The notes under the pieces are model-generated. The model ran no database searches. It saw only the letters and a list, made by a program, of their open reading frames with translations, and was not told the origin of the DNA. A DNA stretch of 64,000 nucleotides from Amphiura filiformis (lineage: Eukaryota; Echinodermata; Ophiuroidea; Amphilepidida; Amphiuridae), in NCBI RefSeq assembly GCF_039555335.1, contig NC_092635.1, positions 70,592,058-70,656,057 on the forward strand, in the 5' to 3' direction. Made by a program: the position numbers and the translations under genes. Below, one piece after another: positions 1 through 13,150 of this stretch. Every line of letters starts with the position of its first letter. Positions within the stretch are counted from its first letter, which is position 1.

Positions 1-1275
1 CACATTACTTTCAGTGGTGTCGCTGAGGGGTGGGGGCAAGGGAGGGCATCCAGATGGGGTGCTGAAACAAACATGTGAATCAGTTTGTGTTCAGTTCAGA
101 AACAAAAACCAATTTGCAATTTTTTCCTAAAAAATCCTGTTACAAAACACAATTTTTTTGTCTGTATCTACATAAAAAATGTCAGTGATTGATTGATAGA
201 ACCTAAAACTTCAAGGGCTTCTGGTAGCTTTCCCCTCAGAACCTAAGCCGGGGCCCTAAGGTAGGTCAGGACCACTGGACCCGAACCATCAGGCTAGCAT
301 AAGTACACAATTAGTTTCATAAATGATGTTGTGCTTTGATAAATAATATACCATTTATACCATCACCATAACTCAATACAGAAATGTGACCACACTTTAT
401 ATGCATCTTTTATCTCACAAGGACTTATCTCACAATTATGTCTGCCAACTATTCTATATTTCATATTATTATGTTTTGATGAATCCAAGTGTGTGAAAAT
501 ATTGGATCCAAAACATAATAATGATAAAATTGGATGCTTTACGCCCAATATTTATTGGTCTCACTATGAGTTTTAAAATATTGGACTTGACTTCGCCTCG
601 ACCAATAAATATGGGCTCAATCAATCCAATTTTATATCAAAATCTGTGTATTTATGATGACCAATAATTCTGGCGCAGCACTTACACTGTTGCCATGGTT
701 GCACTTTGCATAATGAGTGTCATTGGTGAGCACTAATGTGAATTTACACATTACAACCTGTTCATGCCTGGTGCATGTACACCTGGTTTACTGAACATTT
801 CCGATGTTGATTTGAAAAGGTACGCGCAACATTAAATTGCTTTTGTTTAAAAATAACTTTCTATTAAAGCCTTAATGTACGATTTCTGTCAAATTTTAAT
901 TTTCTTATTCTTTATTCAAAATGTTGAAATAATATTAGTAATAACTGCCGGGAAGGGTTGCTGTCCATTTTAAGCTGAAATAACAAGGTAAAGTGAAAGA
1001 AACCCAACTGGTTATTTTGGCCATTTAACATGCAGTTCTATGGGAGGACATATTATCATAATTTTTAAATTATGATAATATGTTATCATGATTTTTAAAT
1101 TATGATAATATGTCGAACTTTGCTCTCTTGACCTACAAAGACAACAAATTTGGCCTATTCCATTTAGGTGCAAGATGGGACATGTGTAAACATTACAAAT
1201 ATGCAAAAAAATCAGGTTTGAAAAAAATAAACAAATTTCATATTATAAGATCGTACATTATGGCTTTAAACCTAC
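1..1275. other. Left edge, probably intronic
   Basis: No exon could be supported here. If gene 1 continues leftward, this is intron after the exon ending at 1276. At about 1044-1112 an AT-rich near-palindrome around TTTTTAAATTATGATAATAT is present twice in tandem. The rest is unremarkable AT-rich sequence. Confidence 0.4.
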
Positions 1276-4200
1276 TTTTGTTTGACTCTTGACTGAGTAC
1301 ATCTGGCAAGTCGTCATCAGAACTCTGGTTGGATTCTAAGTCTGCATCATCATATGAATGATCCATCACACCATTCAGGTCTATATCTGCCATGCTCTGG
1401 CTGAATATATCAGAACTGCTGAAATTATTACAAGGAAAATTGTGGGTGCAATTAACATATAGGCCTAATATGTATTGAATCTTAAAGCCATATTATAACA
1501 TTTTCAAACAAAATAGATTAGCATTTCTTTGCCATAAAATGCCTTTACTGTCAGATATATCCCTTTTATTTTTGAGGCGAACAACTACGGCAAAGCAAAG
1601 AAAATTGGAATTTACTACCAGCGCACATGTCGCCAATACGTACCACTCCTTCGGTCCTGTTGTGGTACGACCCTTTGTTGTGTATATCACCGTCCCGCAC
1701 GCCGTGTACGTACTGTGTCATGTGTGTGTTATGAACATCGTGTATGCGTTCGACCAATAATTTCATCGTAATAATAAAGCGCCGGATTCGGCGTTTTATT
1801 CAAAATCTCGGATTTTGAGAAAACTACAGCACCCAGAGTCTTGATTTTTGCAGGGTATATTGGTTTAATAAAGTACAATTTAATAGTGTAAAAAAGGAAT
1901 TTTAAAAATTCAGTGAGGGCGTCTTCCTCAGCAAATGTTATAATATGGCTTTAAGTAAATCTCCCTTTTCATTTCCCCCCAGAAAATACCAATAAATTGA
2001 TCAAAATTGCTTTCTTCAGTGAGATTGGTTTTCAGCAACAAGTTAGAGTGCCTAACCTCTCTCATGGTCGTATGTTTCAAGTGATCTTATCTCGTCACCA
2101 AAAGAATATGATCATCTTTTTAGAGGCCCTAGGCTATCGGATCATCACATAATCTTATGTAAAATAAATGCCGAGAACTTCAGAAGCCAGTTGAATGTAA
2201 GGAAATTAAAAGTTTCAAACAAATCCATAAGGCCAAATAAAAAGAAATTTGATCTTAAGAGCAAATGGACAAAAGGTAAGTGGATGCGATTTAAAATAAA
2301 ATTTCTTTTAGTGCATTTTTGTGCCTCCTGTTTTTCTCTGATTGTGTCCCCGTTTGACGGTGTTTATAAATACACCCCTACATACATACAAACACACACC
2401 CCACACATACACATGATAATGTTGTTTACTCACCTATGGGATGATTGAGAGTTGCTTATTACACCTTGAACACCAGTGGAGTCTTGTCCTACAATGTATA
2501 ATACAAAACAAATTATAGCTGCTAGATGTCATGTATGTACAACATAGAATACACAAATGGTCAAATGTCTACAGGGCAGCTATTGCAGATAGGGCTTCCT
2601 TGTTCTATACCCTAAGAATAATTCCAAAGTAGAGCTTCAAGAATTATATATTCTAAATATTTTGTCTTAATAAAGACAGCTGCTTCACCAAATGATCAAC
2701 AAGCATTTAACAATCCATTCGATCATTTAAGGGCAGACGAGGTATTGTTGGTCGAAGCAACCTAAAAATCGATTGGCATTATCTAGATCAATATATTATT
2801 GAAAATTAACACCTTGATGTTTTGCAAAAGTTCATTCTACAAATCGTATACTTTGCAAACTTGCTTAAGGGCTGGGGTATGAACGTTTGGACAGTATTTA
2901 TTGTGGGACATTAGAGCACATCCGACATATCGAATTGCATTCTGAATACGAAGAATGTCATTCTGATATCAAATAATTTTGATTTTTTGAAATTCGCAAT
3001 TTAATACACATTTTATGGTAAATCATTAAAAATTGATATTTTTGATATTTAACAGTACTTGAAGTAAACTTTATAAATCTGATGATTTATACTTAAAGTG
3101 TATGTAGGTGGGATGAAAAGCCGACGATCAATTGAAAATTTTGACCTTTCATTATTGAAGATATGGATTTTTTCCCCAAAACACCCAAAAAAATTAGGTC
3201 TTTTTGGAAAAAAAATCCATATCATCAATATGAAAGGTCAAAATTTTCAATTGACCGTCGGCTTTTCCTCCCTGCTACATACACTTTAAGAATATGTCAT
3301 TAGATTTATATAATTTACTTCGAGGACTGTTATATATCAAAAATTTGAAAAATATCAATTTTTTATAATTTGTCATAAAATTTGTATTATATTGTGATTT
3401 TCAAAAAATGAAAATTATTTGATATCAGAAAGACATGATTCGTATTCAGAATGCAATTTGATAGGTCTGAGGTGCTCTCATGTCCCACAAAAAATACTGT
3501 CGAAACGCAATAAACGCTCACTTTAGATCCCTTAATTTATTGTTGTTAATGAGTTATGTACGTTTTACAAAAGTGTTGTTGTTTCAGCCCTATTTACAAC
3601 GTAACTCAAGAACCGCAGCACCTCTAAAAGTAAATCTGTGATATTTTAATTCTTCTGCACGCTCGCTATGAATTGAGCAATGCAGTTTTTGCCAAAGCTC
3701 ACTACCATTCGTAAGATGCTGCGAACTACCAAATCACAACAGTTTAAAATAATTAATAACCTTAATAGCTTTTGCATATAATTTTATAAAATACTGCAAC
3801 TAATTCCTTCTATTCTGTAAGTGGCTATGGCTATCCTCAATGACAAGAAGCTTGGGCATGCGTGCTAGCTAGCTATGGTTTCCGAATTCTGCAGTCTCAC
3901 TTGCTCATGAATATAATTACTTGCCGGAGTATATAGACTTTTATCCGTACTTCAATATCAGATGTTGTCTTTATCAGACCGTTTTTACATTTGACACATG
4001 TACAGTGTAACTTATTGACATAACACAGTTGTGCATGTTCCAAATTATGTCAGCATCTGAATTTTGTTCCGGTTGAGTTATTCAATTATTGTTTCCTTAA
4101 TTAATCAATAAAGTGGAAATGAAAAGCCCATTTAATTTGAGACAATTTATAACACAATTGGTAATAAAATGCTTCTTCCTGAAAAAGTACATTAAATTCC

Positions 4201-7200
4201 AATGCTTTGTTAGCTACACTTTGCTTTAATTGTGGCACGATACAGGAACTGGCTGATTACTTTATATGTACCAACTTCCTTGAAGGAAAAAACACACATA
4301 ATATTAACACAATTACATAAGTTAATTGCACTTTATAGAAATTCTGTAACCCAATTGCTAATTTTCCACTGATTTATTCTATCTTTCAAATTGGAGAAAT
4401 TTAATAATAAATAAAAAGCTCAAGTCGTGAATAAAATTTCTGGGTTTGTCAAACAAAAATAGGAAATAAAATAATATAATATTTAGTTGCCTTATTTATT
4501 GATTTCAATAGGTGTATAGAACAATTTCCTTTTTTTTTTCTCATTTTTGATTTTTAAGTCTTGATTTATTTAAAAATATGCCTCAAATTGCACATATTGA
4601 TCTTTATTTAAAAGTCAAAGTATGATAATTGTGAACCCCGCTGTGAACATACTACAACATAGAGATGAACAAACATACACACACCCCACTACTTGCAATT
4701 ACCTGCAACCGAGGACCTCCTTTTGCATATGATTTAATCCTATCTACCCAAGGACGCACACACCCGTTTTTAATCGACACACCGTGGACCTACCCCTATC
4801 TACCCAAGGACGCACACACCCGTTTTTAATCGACACACCGTGGACCTACCCCACACACCAGACCACTTACTATCCAACCAAGGATCCTGTACCCCCTAAA
4901 CATGGACCCATTTTAAATGCATTTTTACGTTATTTGTGATGTCCTGGTTATATCCATGCAACTGAGGATGTCCACAGTTGGAGGTGTGTCCTCATTTGTG
5001 ATGTGTGTATCCATATACAGGTCCTCGTTTGCATGTAATTACAAACACACACACACACAACGCTCTTCTATCTGTGGGTTGGCACTTTATGAGTGGAATG
5101 TCGTAGATGTCTCTACATTTGTCACAGAAAACAAACACCCACCTACACACAAACTGTATATACATTGTACAATGCATGCTGCTATTTTTAGAGCACATCA
5201 GTTTTTGTGATTTTCCTGTTTTGTGGAATATTCTCACAAGCTTACTTTGCAGAATTAAAATGAAAGTTTAATGCAAAAATTTCGCGATTTTGGATTTTCT
5301 TACATAGACCCTGGCATAAAAGAACATATTTGCATGTTTTATTTTTGCGGTAGCTTTGTTGGGCGTGAAAAGCGCAAAATGAATGTACTACGAAAATGTA
5401 TGATTTACAGTATTGTAACGGTTATCACTGAAACTTAGGGACCGATTGTTATTTATGGCAGGGGGAATGGGCGTTTTGGAAAATATCGACAAAAAAATTG
5501 TGTTCCCCCCTCGCGTCCGATCAATATTTTCGGATTCCCCCCTTGTTTTCCCGAATTTCTCCATTTAAAATGTAACAATTCCCCTCCTGGTTCAACAAAA
5601 AATTTCGCATTCCCCCCTCAAGACCCCCCTTACCTGTTGTCAAATTATCCATTGGTACAAACACATCGTCATCATCATCATCAAAAGATGGCAGGGGACT
5701 TCTACCCACTCTTCCTGTTTTCTTCCCCGTCTGTTTCTTTCTTTTCCGTTGTCCTGTTTTTCTTTGTTTGTTCTTTGCTGTGTTTGGCCTAGCCCTTGGC
5801 TTCTTGGTTGCTGGAGGTGCAGAATTTTCAGCTTCAGCAACCTCAGCTCTTGACTTATGAACTTCTGCGAGCGTGACATCTACTTGTGCATCAGGGATCT
5901 TTTTGTTTGACCTAGCCTTTGGCTTCTTGCTTTTTGGAGGTGCAGATATATCAGCTTCAGCTTCAGGAACCTCAGCTCCTGTCTTGCAATCCTCTGAGAT
6001 CTTGACATCTACTGGTACTCCAGGGATGTTTGTGTTTGAGCTAGCCTTAGTTCTATTGCTTGCAGGAGGTGCAGAAGTACCCGACTCAGCTTCTGGATCC
6101 TCAACTCCTGACTTGCAATCTTCAGGGACTTTGACATCTGCTGGTGCTTCAGGGATCATTGAGCATAGCCTCTTGCTTGCAGGAGGTGCAGAAGTATCAG
6201 ACTCAGCTTCAGGAACTTCAGTTCCTGACTTACAATCTTCAGGGACTTTGACATCTGCTGGTGCTTCAGGGATTTTTGAACTAGCCTTTGGCCTCTTGCT
6301 TGCTGGAGGAGCAAAAGTATCCGCTTCCCCTTCAGAAACCTCAGTCCCTCTCTTACAATCTTCTGGGATCTTAACATCTGCTGGTGCATCAGGGATCTTT
6401 ACATTTGTGCTAGCCTTTGGCCTCTTGCTTGTTGGAGGTGCAGAAGTATCAGACTCAGCTTTAGGAACTTCAGTTCCTGACTTGCAATCTTCTGGGACCT
6501 TGACATCTGCTGGTGCTTCAGGGATCTTTTTGCTTGACCTAGCCTTTGGCCTCTTGCTTGAAGGAGGTCCACAAATATCCATCTCAGCTTCAGGAACTTC
6601 AACTCCTGACTTGTTCTCTTCAGGGACCTTGACATCTGCTGGTGCTTCAGGGATCTTTTTGTTTGACCTAGCCTTTGACCTTTTGGTTGTTGGAGGTGCA
6701 GAAGTTGCCCTGATGGAAGGCTTTCGCTTCCTGCTGCTCCTACGGGGACTAAGCTGAACTGCTGTTGTGTCTTGAGCTTGGTTGGAGTCTGTTGAAAAAA
6801 CAGATATTCAATGAAAAGGATGGTAGCAAAGGTATTTCTTGAATGGAACAGATTACACTGACCAATATTCTTAATGTATGGGTACAATTAGACAATTTGG
6901 AGGACCGTGTGTCTGCACACACACACTTTACATTCACACACTCAGAGACCGACCCAAAAAAATTAGAAATCTTGGGTGGTTTTTTTTTAGAAGAAACTTT
7001 AAATTTGGACAGAATCAAGGACATTTTATATTTGTCATTCACTCATTTTATTTACTAAATGCATATATATTTAATTACAAATAAGAAGTATTTCCATTTA
7101 AATCAGTCCAAAAATGCAAAATTTTCAAACTATAGGGAAAATGGAGGAAGAGCCCATGAAAAAAAAAAAGATGTAGAAAGGATTGACCTACCGACCCTCC

Positions 7201-10200
7201 AAAACAATTTATTTTTATATTTGGTCAATATTTTTTAATACATTTTTTAAAATATTGGCGCAAAACATGCTTTTTTAGGTGTAAATTGCATGCTATAAAG
7301 ACTTGAATAAAAGGCTAATTTCAGTCTATATTATGCATTCTGATTTTGTTGCTATAAAGACACAAATTAAGAGAGATATTTTATCCTATAATATGCATGT
7401 ACACATGATTTTGAATACATAGACCTGTGCCAAGTCTGACTTCTGTGACAATTATCGTCAGAAAATCTAGATCCAAAACTTGACTGAACAACAAGGAATT
7501 TCATTTATTCCCAGCTAGCCTACCTAAACAATTTAATAGGATTTCAAAAGCCATATTTCATTATATTTTATTAATTCCAAAAAATGAGTGCTGCATTATT
7601 AGAGACTATTTCTGGAATCTGGAGTAACTATACTTGCAATTGCAATTATTTTATTAGGCAAAAAAAAAAAGGTTTGTCTCAAAGCTCACGAGTGGTTTGA
7701 AAACAAATGCGAAATGCAATTTTTTTTTATTCCCGACTTTTTTTATGGTATTTTGAGAAAAATAAAACTAAACAAAAATAATTTTTTTTTAAATAAAAAA
7801 AATTTCTGCATTTCTTTTTTGTCAAATCACGCGATTTTACAAATGCGCGCGCAAGCTTTGAGAGTTTGAGACAAACCTTTTTTTTTGGCCTTATATTGTA
7901 TTCCACATAAAAGTACAGTGCCCTGTCTATAAATAATACAAATTTATGCAGCTTCCTTTAGAACTTACATCTGTTATAAAGCACTTTCAATTGGGTTTCA
8001 GTACAATGAGGTAAAAATGCTGATTTTTGTAAAAATGCATATTTTCGCATGTGTAATTTTTTGCGGTTGGCCAAATTTCCCTTGTTTTAAATTTGTGTTT
8101 ATAAGCTTCCATACACTATCCTATATATGATAATTATACAAAAGGAATATATTCACTTGATATTATTTTCGTGGTAGTTGCTTTGGAATCGAAAAGCACA
8201 AAAATGAAACATAGCGCAAAAATGTCTACGTTTACAGTATCACAGGTTTGCAACAGCTGTGATACATGTAGATGTCCATGTATAATGAGTATCTATTATC
8301 ACTAGGATCCACAACATGCTCACCCACCAGGGCACAGTTCTTTAACCCCAATACATACAGGTACATTCATTGACTGACCTTTGAAAATTTAGGGACAAAA
8401 ACTCATACTCTGTAACTTGAGGTAAAATTTTGCACTATGGCTGTTTAATTGAGGTTATTGAACTATGCCATTGGGATGAGGCCATTGTGGTCCATAGTAT
8501 ATCATGGACTGTAGAAATCACCAGGGAAATCCCCAGCACTGCTTTGCATAAATTTAAAAAAATCACAAAATAGGTCTATATTGTTAGAAAGGATACGCAA
8601 AAATGCAAATATCTGAATTTCAATATCGGGGTGTGTGGCAAATGACTGATTATCTCTTTACTAATTTATTGGCAAAATAACACATTGAAGAGAATATAAA
8701 ATCACTCAAAATACACATGGTGGCGACGGGCAATTTGCCCCTCATTTTTTTCAAAATAGCCCCCAAAACAAAGGTGAACCAGGGTGAAAAAAACAACACC
8801 CAAAAGCCCAACAATCACCCTCATTGAAAAACTAACATTGAAAAGAATGAATAAAATGTTTTTGCTGGGAAGAGATCATAGGGAATTTCCATTCACGAGC
8901 ACGATGGTTTCATTTTTTTCTTGATATTCAAGCTTGCAAGTAACAATTTCTTTTACCCACACCTGTGTAGGTTAAAGAGAGCACATTCAAACTCATGTTA
9001 AATTTCTAGACCACATCCACCAGGCATCCCGGGCCAGGCGTGGAATAGCGAGGTCAAAAATGGCCAGGAAGTGGAATTGTAACTTCACTGGAAAACCAGT
9101 TTAGAACGCTTCCCTATAAATTACTTGACAAATACACATAATATCCATATTCCAAAGTGAAATAAAAGTAGCCCTAAAACCTAAAAATTGCCCCTAAACA
9201 AAAAATTAAGAGGGCATATTTAGTGGCTAAAAAAAGGACAATTATTTTGACCCCTGCATGCATTATGAAACGCTTGTCTGATTTGCTTGCTTCAAACAAA
9301 AGGCATAATGAAAAGTGTACTTAGCTCTACAAAATATTGATCTGTTTAAAAACCATGTTTTTTCAAAATGCCTAGACCCATCCATTAAAGGCATATATTA
9401 TGAGCCTGAATATGCTATCTTGAATTGATTTTCAGGTAAAAACAACACTTTTAGAATGGCTGCACAGCAAGGAATCAATCTACCTCTTTCTAAAATTGTC
9501 ATCCACCATAGACCCTGGAAATTTCCAGGGTCTATGCATCCACATTGTTTAGTAGTCAAAAATAGTTGCAACTAAATAGCCATAGCTACAATGTACAAAG
9601 ACTTTGGCGAAAAGAAAAAAAGCACAATGATTTATATTACCCAATGATTTACTTTTTACTGCAATTTTGGCACTGGAGCCTACCACTCAGGGGCCAAAAT
9701 TGCACAATTTTATTGGATTAGTCAAGAATTTGGTTCATTTTGGCAAAAAATTGCCGAATATGCAAGATTTTCATTAAATGCCGCCACTAAAACTATCCTA
9801 GCTACAACCCTAAACAGAAAGTGCAAGAAACATGCTACAAAATCACTCATCGTTTAAATGCTGCTCATGAATACACTATTGGAGTTCCAAAACAAGTCAA
9901 CAATGACCTTGTATTCAATGCATATTGAACGCCTCCAGTCACTAATAACACAAAACTATTGAAGTATCGGTCCGGTCCAGTAAAAATACATTGTTCTCTT
10001 TTCAAATTTTGTGTCTTTAAAATACTTTTGAAAAGGGTTTGACAGACAGCCTTGTATCAACCATTATTGACTTAAAATATAGCCCTGGACTAATTTTATC
10101 AAATGATTTGATAACCCCTGTACAGGTGTCGAGTTTTGAAAATAACAGGCTAGTGATGTGGTCGACATGCCTTATGTCGACATAATGTCGACGTCGGCAC

Positions 10201-12377
10201 GTATGCCGACATGTCGACATCAATTTTTTTTTTAGTTTTCAAAAAATATTTTTGGCCAGAATAGCAAGTTATAGGCCCAAACTGACTTGTTATTCAAGGT
10301 TGAAACCAGAGAAATACTGCTACTAAAAAAAGTTGGATGAACTTGTACATTTTGATTACCTTTGCTTCTATTGAACAGTCAGGGACACGTTGAATTAGTA
10401 TGCATTGCTAGCTGTAATTAAAATGTACAACTTTTTCAACTTTGTAAAAAAAATTGGCATTTTTTTTTTGAGTAGCAGTATTTCTCTGGTTTCAACCTTG
10501 AATAACAAGTCAGTTTGGGCCTATAACTTGATTTTCTGGCCAAAATATTTTTTGAAAATTAAAAAAATTTTTTTTTTTTTTTTAGAATTTTTTTTTATGT
10601 CGACACACTGTCGACGTCGGTATACGAATTATATCGACATGTCGACAATAAAAAACGGTGCCGACCACATCACTATAACAGGCGTGCTATTAAATTGCAC
10701 TCGGTAAGCAGTTTAGGAATTGATGTGTGCTATAAATCACACTCTGACAGGCGATTTAAGGTGTGCGATCGCACTTGCACGCCTTAAAACTTAATAATCC
10801 CAGCGATAATGTGAATTGAGATACCATGGAAATTGGAAAGCTCATTCCCAGGAAATGTTGGTGTTTGGAGGGAAATTCTGGTATTTGGAGGGAAATTGTG
10901 TCTTTTCTGTATATCAAAACATGCTATGAATTATGGGAAATTTAGCTTGCTTTTTTCGAGCCCTGTTAGCTACTTATAGGTCTCCATGGACTGGACGATA
11001 CAATAATCAGCTTAGTCATATTCGAAAGTCGTGACTACTGCTAATAGTCGTGACTAATATGGCCAATACACAATCAATTTGATTGATCAATATCAAAGAC
11101 CCTAGATACAAGAGTGGATACAAAATCTACCATTGTGCACTGCACACACGAACATCAATAGTGATTTTATTGTCCAACCAGAGGAGGCTTAAAGGCATTC
11201 CTACAATGCACTATGATTGGGAAATTTGATCAATATAACCTAATTTTAAAGGCAAAGTCCCCATTGCCACACACACAAAATGGTCATTTTAAAACTGCAG
11301 CCAACGAGCTAATAGTTGAGACTTAGGACTGATATTTGATTTTCTTACAGGAAACATTCATATTGTCCCACTGCATTAATTTTATTCCTAAGTCTCGATG
11401 TTATGAATGTTAAATAATAGGAAGAAAACACCAGATATTTGCACACAATTCCAATGCAAGGCATGATCAACTGTACCATATGTGTACAAAAGCCAGACAT
11501 ACAAGGTCAGAAACCCCATTGGGTTGTGGGAATGTCTTTAAACATCCTCTGTTGTCCAACCGTCAATAAAATCAAACTAGATTAGATCTCTTCAATAATA
11601 TTGAAAAGAAATGTTATTTGGTATCCAGTCCTGCATCTAGGGTCCCCAATATTGACCAATCAAATTGATCTTGTATGGGCCGCATAAGACTCTATGCAGC
11701 CCTAGCAATTCCATCAATTATCGTATTCGTCCGTATAGTCCCACCCGTTTTTTAGGTGAAATTTTTTCAAAATTGGGGGTGGGATTATAGTTGAATTTCA
11801 AAAAATAAAACAAAAACGGTTATTTATTTTTTCGGTTTTGGAGTGTCCCTGGACCTAGACCTAAATGCTAGGATTATTCATAGTTGACCTAAAAAAATTG
11901 CATGTTTTGTGTTTTTAATATGAAAATTGATAATTTTAATTCATGTCATACTCTATTAATATGATTTCAAAATGCATTCAAATTCAAATTAAAAAAAAAA
12001 AAAATTTTTTTTTTACAATTTCTGGAATTTTTCGAAAAATGGTGGGGATGGGACTATACTCGAACGTGGGACTATACTCGGACGAATACGGTAATTTTCT
12101 AACTAACGGTATATGAAGAAAAGTGTAACTTACCATCATTCTTCAAACCATTATGATCATCGTTAGCATCGTTTGCTGGTTCAATTTTTCTCTTTCTCCC
12201 ACGTCCCGGTAGCTTTCTACCCGACTGCTTCTCAGATGTAACAGACTTGGCGTTTGGTACCGACTCTGCAACTGTCTGTGATTCTGGCTCAGACTGGTTT
12301 TCTGAGTTACAACACTTTGCAGCCTCAGAGGGCGCTGGACATGGTTCTGATTTGCGTCTGCCTCTTTTCCTACCCAT
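1276..12377 (-). CDS. Repeat-rich, basic/acidic probable nuclear protein (partial, 4 exons)
   Basis: I do not recognise the family. Coding exons on the minus strand are 12377-12134, 6788-5634, 2488-2434 and 1418-1276. All have AG/GT-type borders (donors GTAAGT, GTAAGG, GTGAGT, GTAGGT) and join in phase, giving 532 codons with the frame still open toward the left edge. The start MGRKRGRRK has a good Kozak context (ACA before ATG, G after). An acceptor at 12396 suggests a 5' UTR exon further upstream. Residues 1-64 are basic, with two clusters (KRGRRK; GRGRKRK) resembling AT-hooks or nuclear localisation signals. Exon 2 carries seven tandem ~41-residue repeats, a lysine/arginine block, then six aspartates followed by VFVP. 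The last exons are serine/aspartate-rich (SSDDDLPDVL). No catalytic domain is visible. A DNA- or chromatin-associated role is inferred from composition only. Downstream exons lie outside the window. Confidence 0.72.
1486..1950 (-). mobile_element. TTAA-flanked MITE, copy 1 (AGCC family)
   Basis: A 465-bp element with TTAA at both borders (1482-1485 and 1951-1954) and terminal inverted repeats beginning AGCCATATTATAACATTT. It lies in inverted orientation relative to a second near-full-length copy at 34228-34687. Two tail regions are shared and short open frames occur inside, but no transposase is visible. The TTAA border fits piggyBac-type mobilisation; a TA duplication cannot be excluded. Confidence 0.75.
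2040..2290 (+). mobile_element. Possible LINE endonuclease fragment
   Basis: A short open frame reads DLISSPKEYDHLF, then LSDHHIILCKIN, then a lysine-rich segment. The SDH motif in that setting resembles the C-terminal end of the apurinic endonuclease domain of non-LTR retrotransposons. It is only about 70 codons, without the upstream catalytic motifs, so the call is tentative. It sits inside an intron of gene 1 on the opposite strand. Confidence 0.35.
2731..3727 (+). mobile_element. TTAA element (GGGTATC family), interrupted and 3'-truncated copy
   Basis: The left end follows TTAA at 2727-2730 and runs GGGCAGACGAGGTATTGTTG. It aligns along its length with the intact copy at 45115-45468, except that a 663-bp foldback (2869-3531) is inserted in the middle and the right terminal repeat is missing after about 3725. 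Confidence 0.75.
2869..3531. mobile_element. Foldback MITE inserted at TTAA
   Basis: A near-complete hairpin of 663 bp with two arms of about 300 bp and its centre near 3190. It begins GGG and ends CCC and is bordered by TTAA at 2865-2868 and 3532-3535. The uninterrupted homologue at 45.2 kb has one TTAA-like site at the same position, so the TTAA was duplicated on insertion. The arms contain paired segments such as TCCATATC and AAAATTTTCAATTGA. No coding capacity is seen. Confidence 0.85.
3728..4740. other. Intronic, no feature recognised
   Basis: AT-rich intron of gene 1. No splice-bounded open frame, RNA gene or clear repeat boundary was seen. Confidence 0.4.
4741..4852. repeat. Exact tandem duplication, 56-bp unit x2
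   Basis: Two identical 56-bp units starting TATCTACCCAAGGACGCACA stand head to tail at 4741-4796 and 4797-4852. The identity points to a recent duplication. It lies within an intron of gene 1, in a CA-rich tract that continues to about 5060. Confidence 0.9.
4853..5633. other. Intronic, CA-rich and C-rich tracts
   Basis: Contains a short CA microsatellite near 5043-5060. From about 5455 to 5630 there are recurrent runs of C next to TTCGGATT or CATT, immediately downstream of the splice donor of the repeat exon. No gene is supported. Confidence 0.4.
5790..6705 (-). repeat. Coding tandem repeat, seven ~41-residue units
   Basis: Within exon 2 of gene 1, units of about 120-130 nt repeat in frame. 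Each carries the pattern KIPEAPADVKVPEDCKSG, then an acidic EVPEAE segment, then SAPPASKRPKAS. Central units are close to identical, while the first and last are divergent, as expected if the array grows by unequal exchange in the middle. The antisense frame is also open over most of this exon because of the repeat, but it has no independent support. Confidence 0.85.
7655..7890. mobile_element. Small TIR element
   Basis: Inverted termini around AAGGTTTGTCTCAAAGCTC (left) and its near complement (right, ending GAGACAAACCTT before a T run) enclose about 235 bp of A/T-rich sequence. No clear target duplication was found, so boundaries are approximate. Confidence 0.5.
9508..9535. repeat. Perfect 28-bp palindrome
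   Basis: The half-site ATAGACCCTGGAAA is followed directly by its exact complement with no spacer. It lies in the intron of gene 1 with no larger element visible around it. Confidence 0.9.
10151..10675. mobile_element. hAT-type foldback MITE with perfect 8-bp TSD
   Basis: The element starts TAGTGATGTGGTCGACA and ends with the near complement GACCACATCACTA. It is bordered by the direct repeat TAACAGGC at 10143-10150 and 10676-10683. The two halves form a long imperfect hairpin, and each end carries TCGACATGTCGA-like palindromes. An 8-bp duplication and a TAGTG terminus are typical of hAT elements. It has no transposase. Confidence 0.88.
11070..11685. repeat. Diverged long inverted repeat
   Basis: The segment around 11070-11200 (CAATTTGATTGATCAATAT, then GACCCTAGATAC) recurs inverted at about 11535-11685. 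The arms are roughly 130-150 bp with several mismatches, which suggests an old foldback transposon. Exact ends and target duplication are not clear. Confidence 0.6.
11721..12091. mobile_element. TA-flanked MITE (CCGTATTCG family)
   Basis: Terminal inverted repeats read TCGTATTCGTCCGTATAGTC at the left and, as complement, CCGTATTCGTCCGAGTATAG at the right. Both ends are bordered by TA (11719-11720, 12092-12093), which suggests Tc1/mariner-type insertion. Inside are T/A runs and a repeated GGGACTATACTCG motif. A solo end of the same type (CGAATACGGTA) occurs near 54433-54443. Confidence 0.7.
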
Positions 12378-12865
12378 TGTACGTACATAAGCAAGCTGCA
12401 ATAATAATAAGATGTGATTCAAAATTAGATTGAGAGACTGAACATTTTTATCCATACTGTGTATAACACAGTGTCCGAAATAAGGAAAAAATGGAGGGTG
12501 TCCTGAGAAAACCCAAACAATGAAATAAAAACATCGACTACATTGAATATTTGTGACCTGCTCTAACATAATGAATACAAAGTCGACAAAACAATTTTTT
12601 GAGATAAAACATATACTTCCAATCATGTACTTTAATATTAATCAAGAAAGTATAGTAAGTTTCATGTCAAAAACATTGATGATTTCAATGTTGCCAATGT
12701 TAACAGACTAAAAACATTGACATGTCAATATTGGTAAATCTCTCTACTGTCTATGGTAAAACATTTCAATACATTGCAACATCGCAACACCTTAATGGTG
12801 TATTAATTATCACCACCTGCTGAGATCATAATTTGCAACTATTAATTTTCATCTGGACTGACATT
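12378..12865. other. 5' region of gene 1
   Basis: Directly upstream of the gene 1 start. A good acceptor (TTATTATTATTGCAG) places the exon edge at 12395, so the promoter and a leader exon probably lie further right. An out-of-frame ATG occurs 9 nt before the start, in weak context. No TATA box or CpG-rich promoter is evident. Confidence 0.4.
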
Positions 12866-13150
12866 TAGGCTCTTCCATTTAAAATTCACACTACCCCTGT
12901 GGAAGATTTTGGAAATATCTGCCACAGGGGGAGTATGAATTTCAGATGGAATGAAACATTAGGCAGCTCTTTTGAATTTCATACACCCCCTAAGAAAGAT
13001 TCAACCTGAATCTTCCCCTGAGGGAGAATGAGTTTCAAATAGAGCTGCTAATTAAATGTGTTAATTCCATTTGGAATTGATACTCCCTCTGTGGAAGATA
13101 TTTCCAAAATCTTCCACAGGGGTGGTGTGAATTTTGAACGGAATAGCCTA
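12866..13150. mobile_element. TIR element (GTGGAAGATTTTGGAAATAT family)
   Basis: About 285 bp with long terminal inverted repeats. The left begins TAGGCTCTTCCATTTAAAAT, and the right ends with its near complement, ATTTTGAACGGAATAGCCTA. Arms of about 60 bp include CCCCTGTGGAAGATTTTGG. TA at each end suggests a TA target. A related degraded copy lies near 47036-47200. Confidence 0.7.

Larger units (their letters stand above)
6789..12133 (-). other. First coding intron of gene 1 (5.3 kb)
   Basis: Non-coding between the donor at 12133 and the acceptor at 6789. It holds several foldback or MITE-like elements, listed separately, and low-complexity A/T runs. The stretches 6900-7650, 7900-9500, 9540-10140 and 10685-11060 show no gene or clear element boundary to my reading. 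Confidence 0.55.
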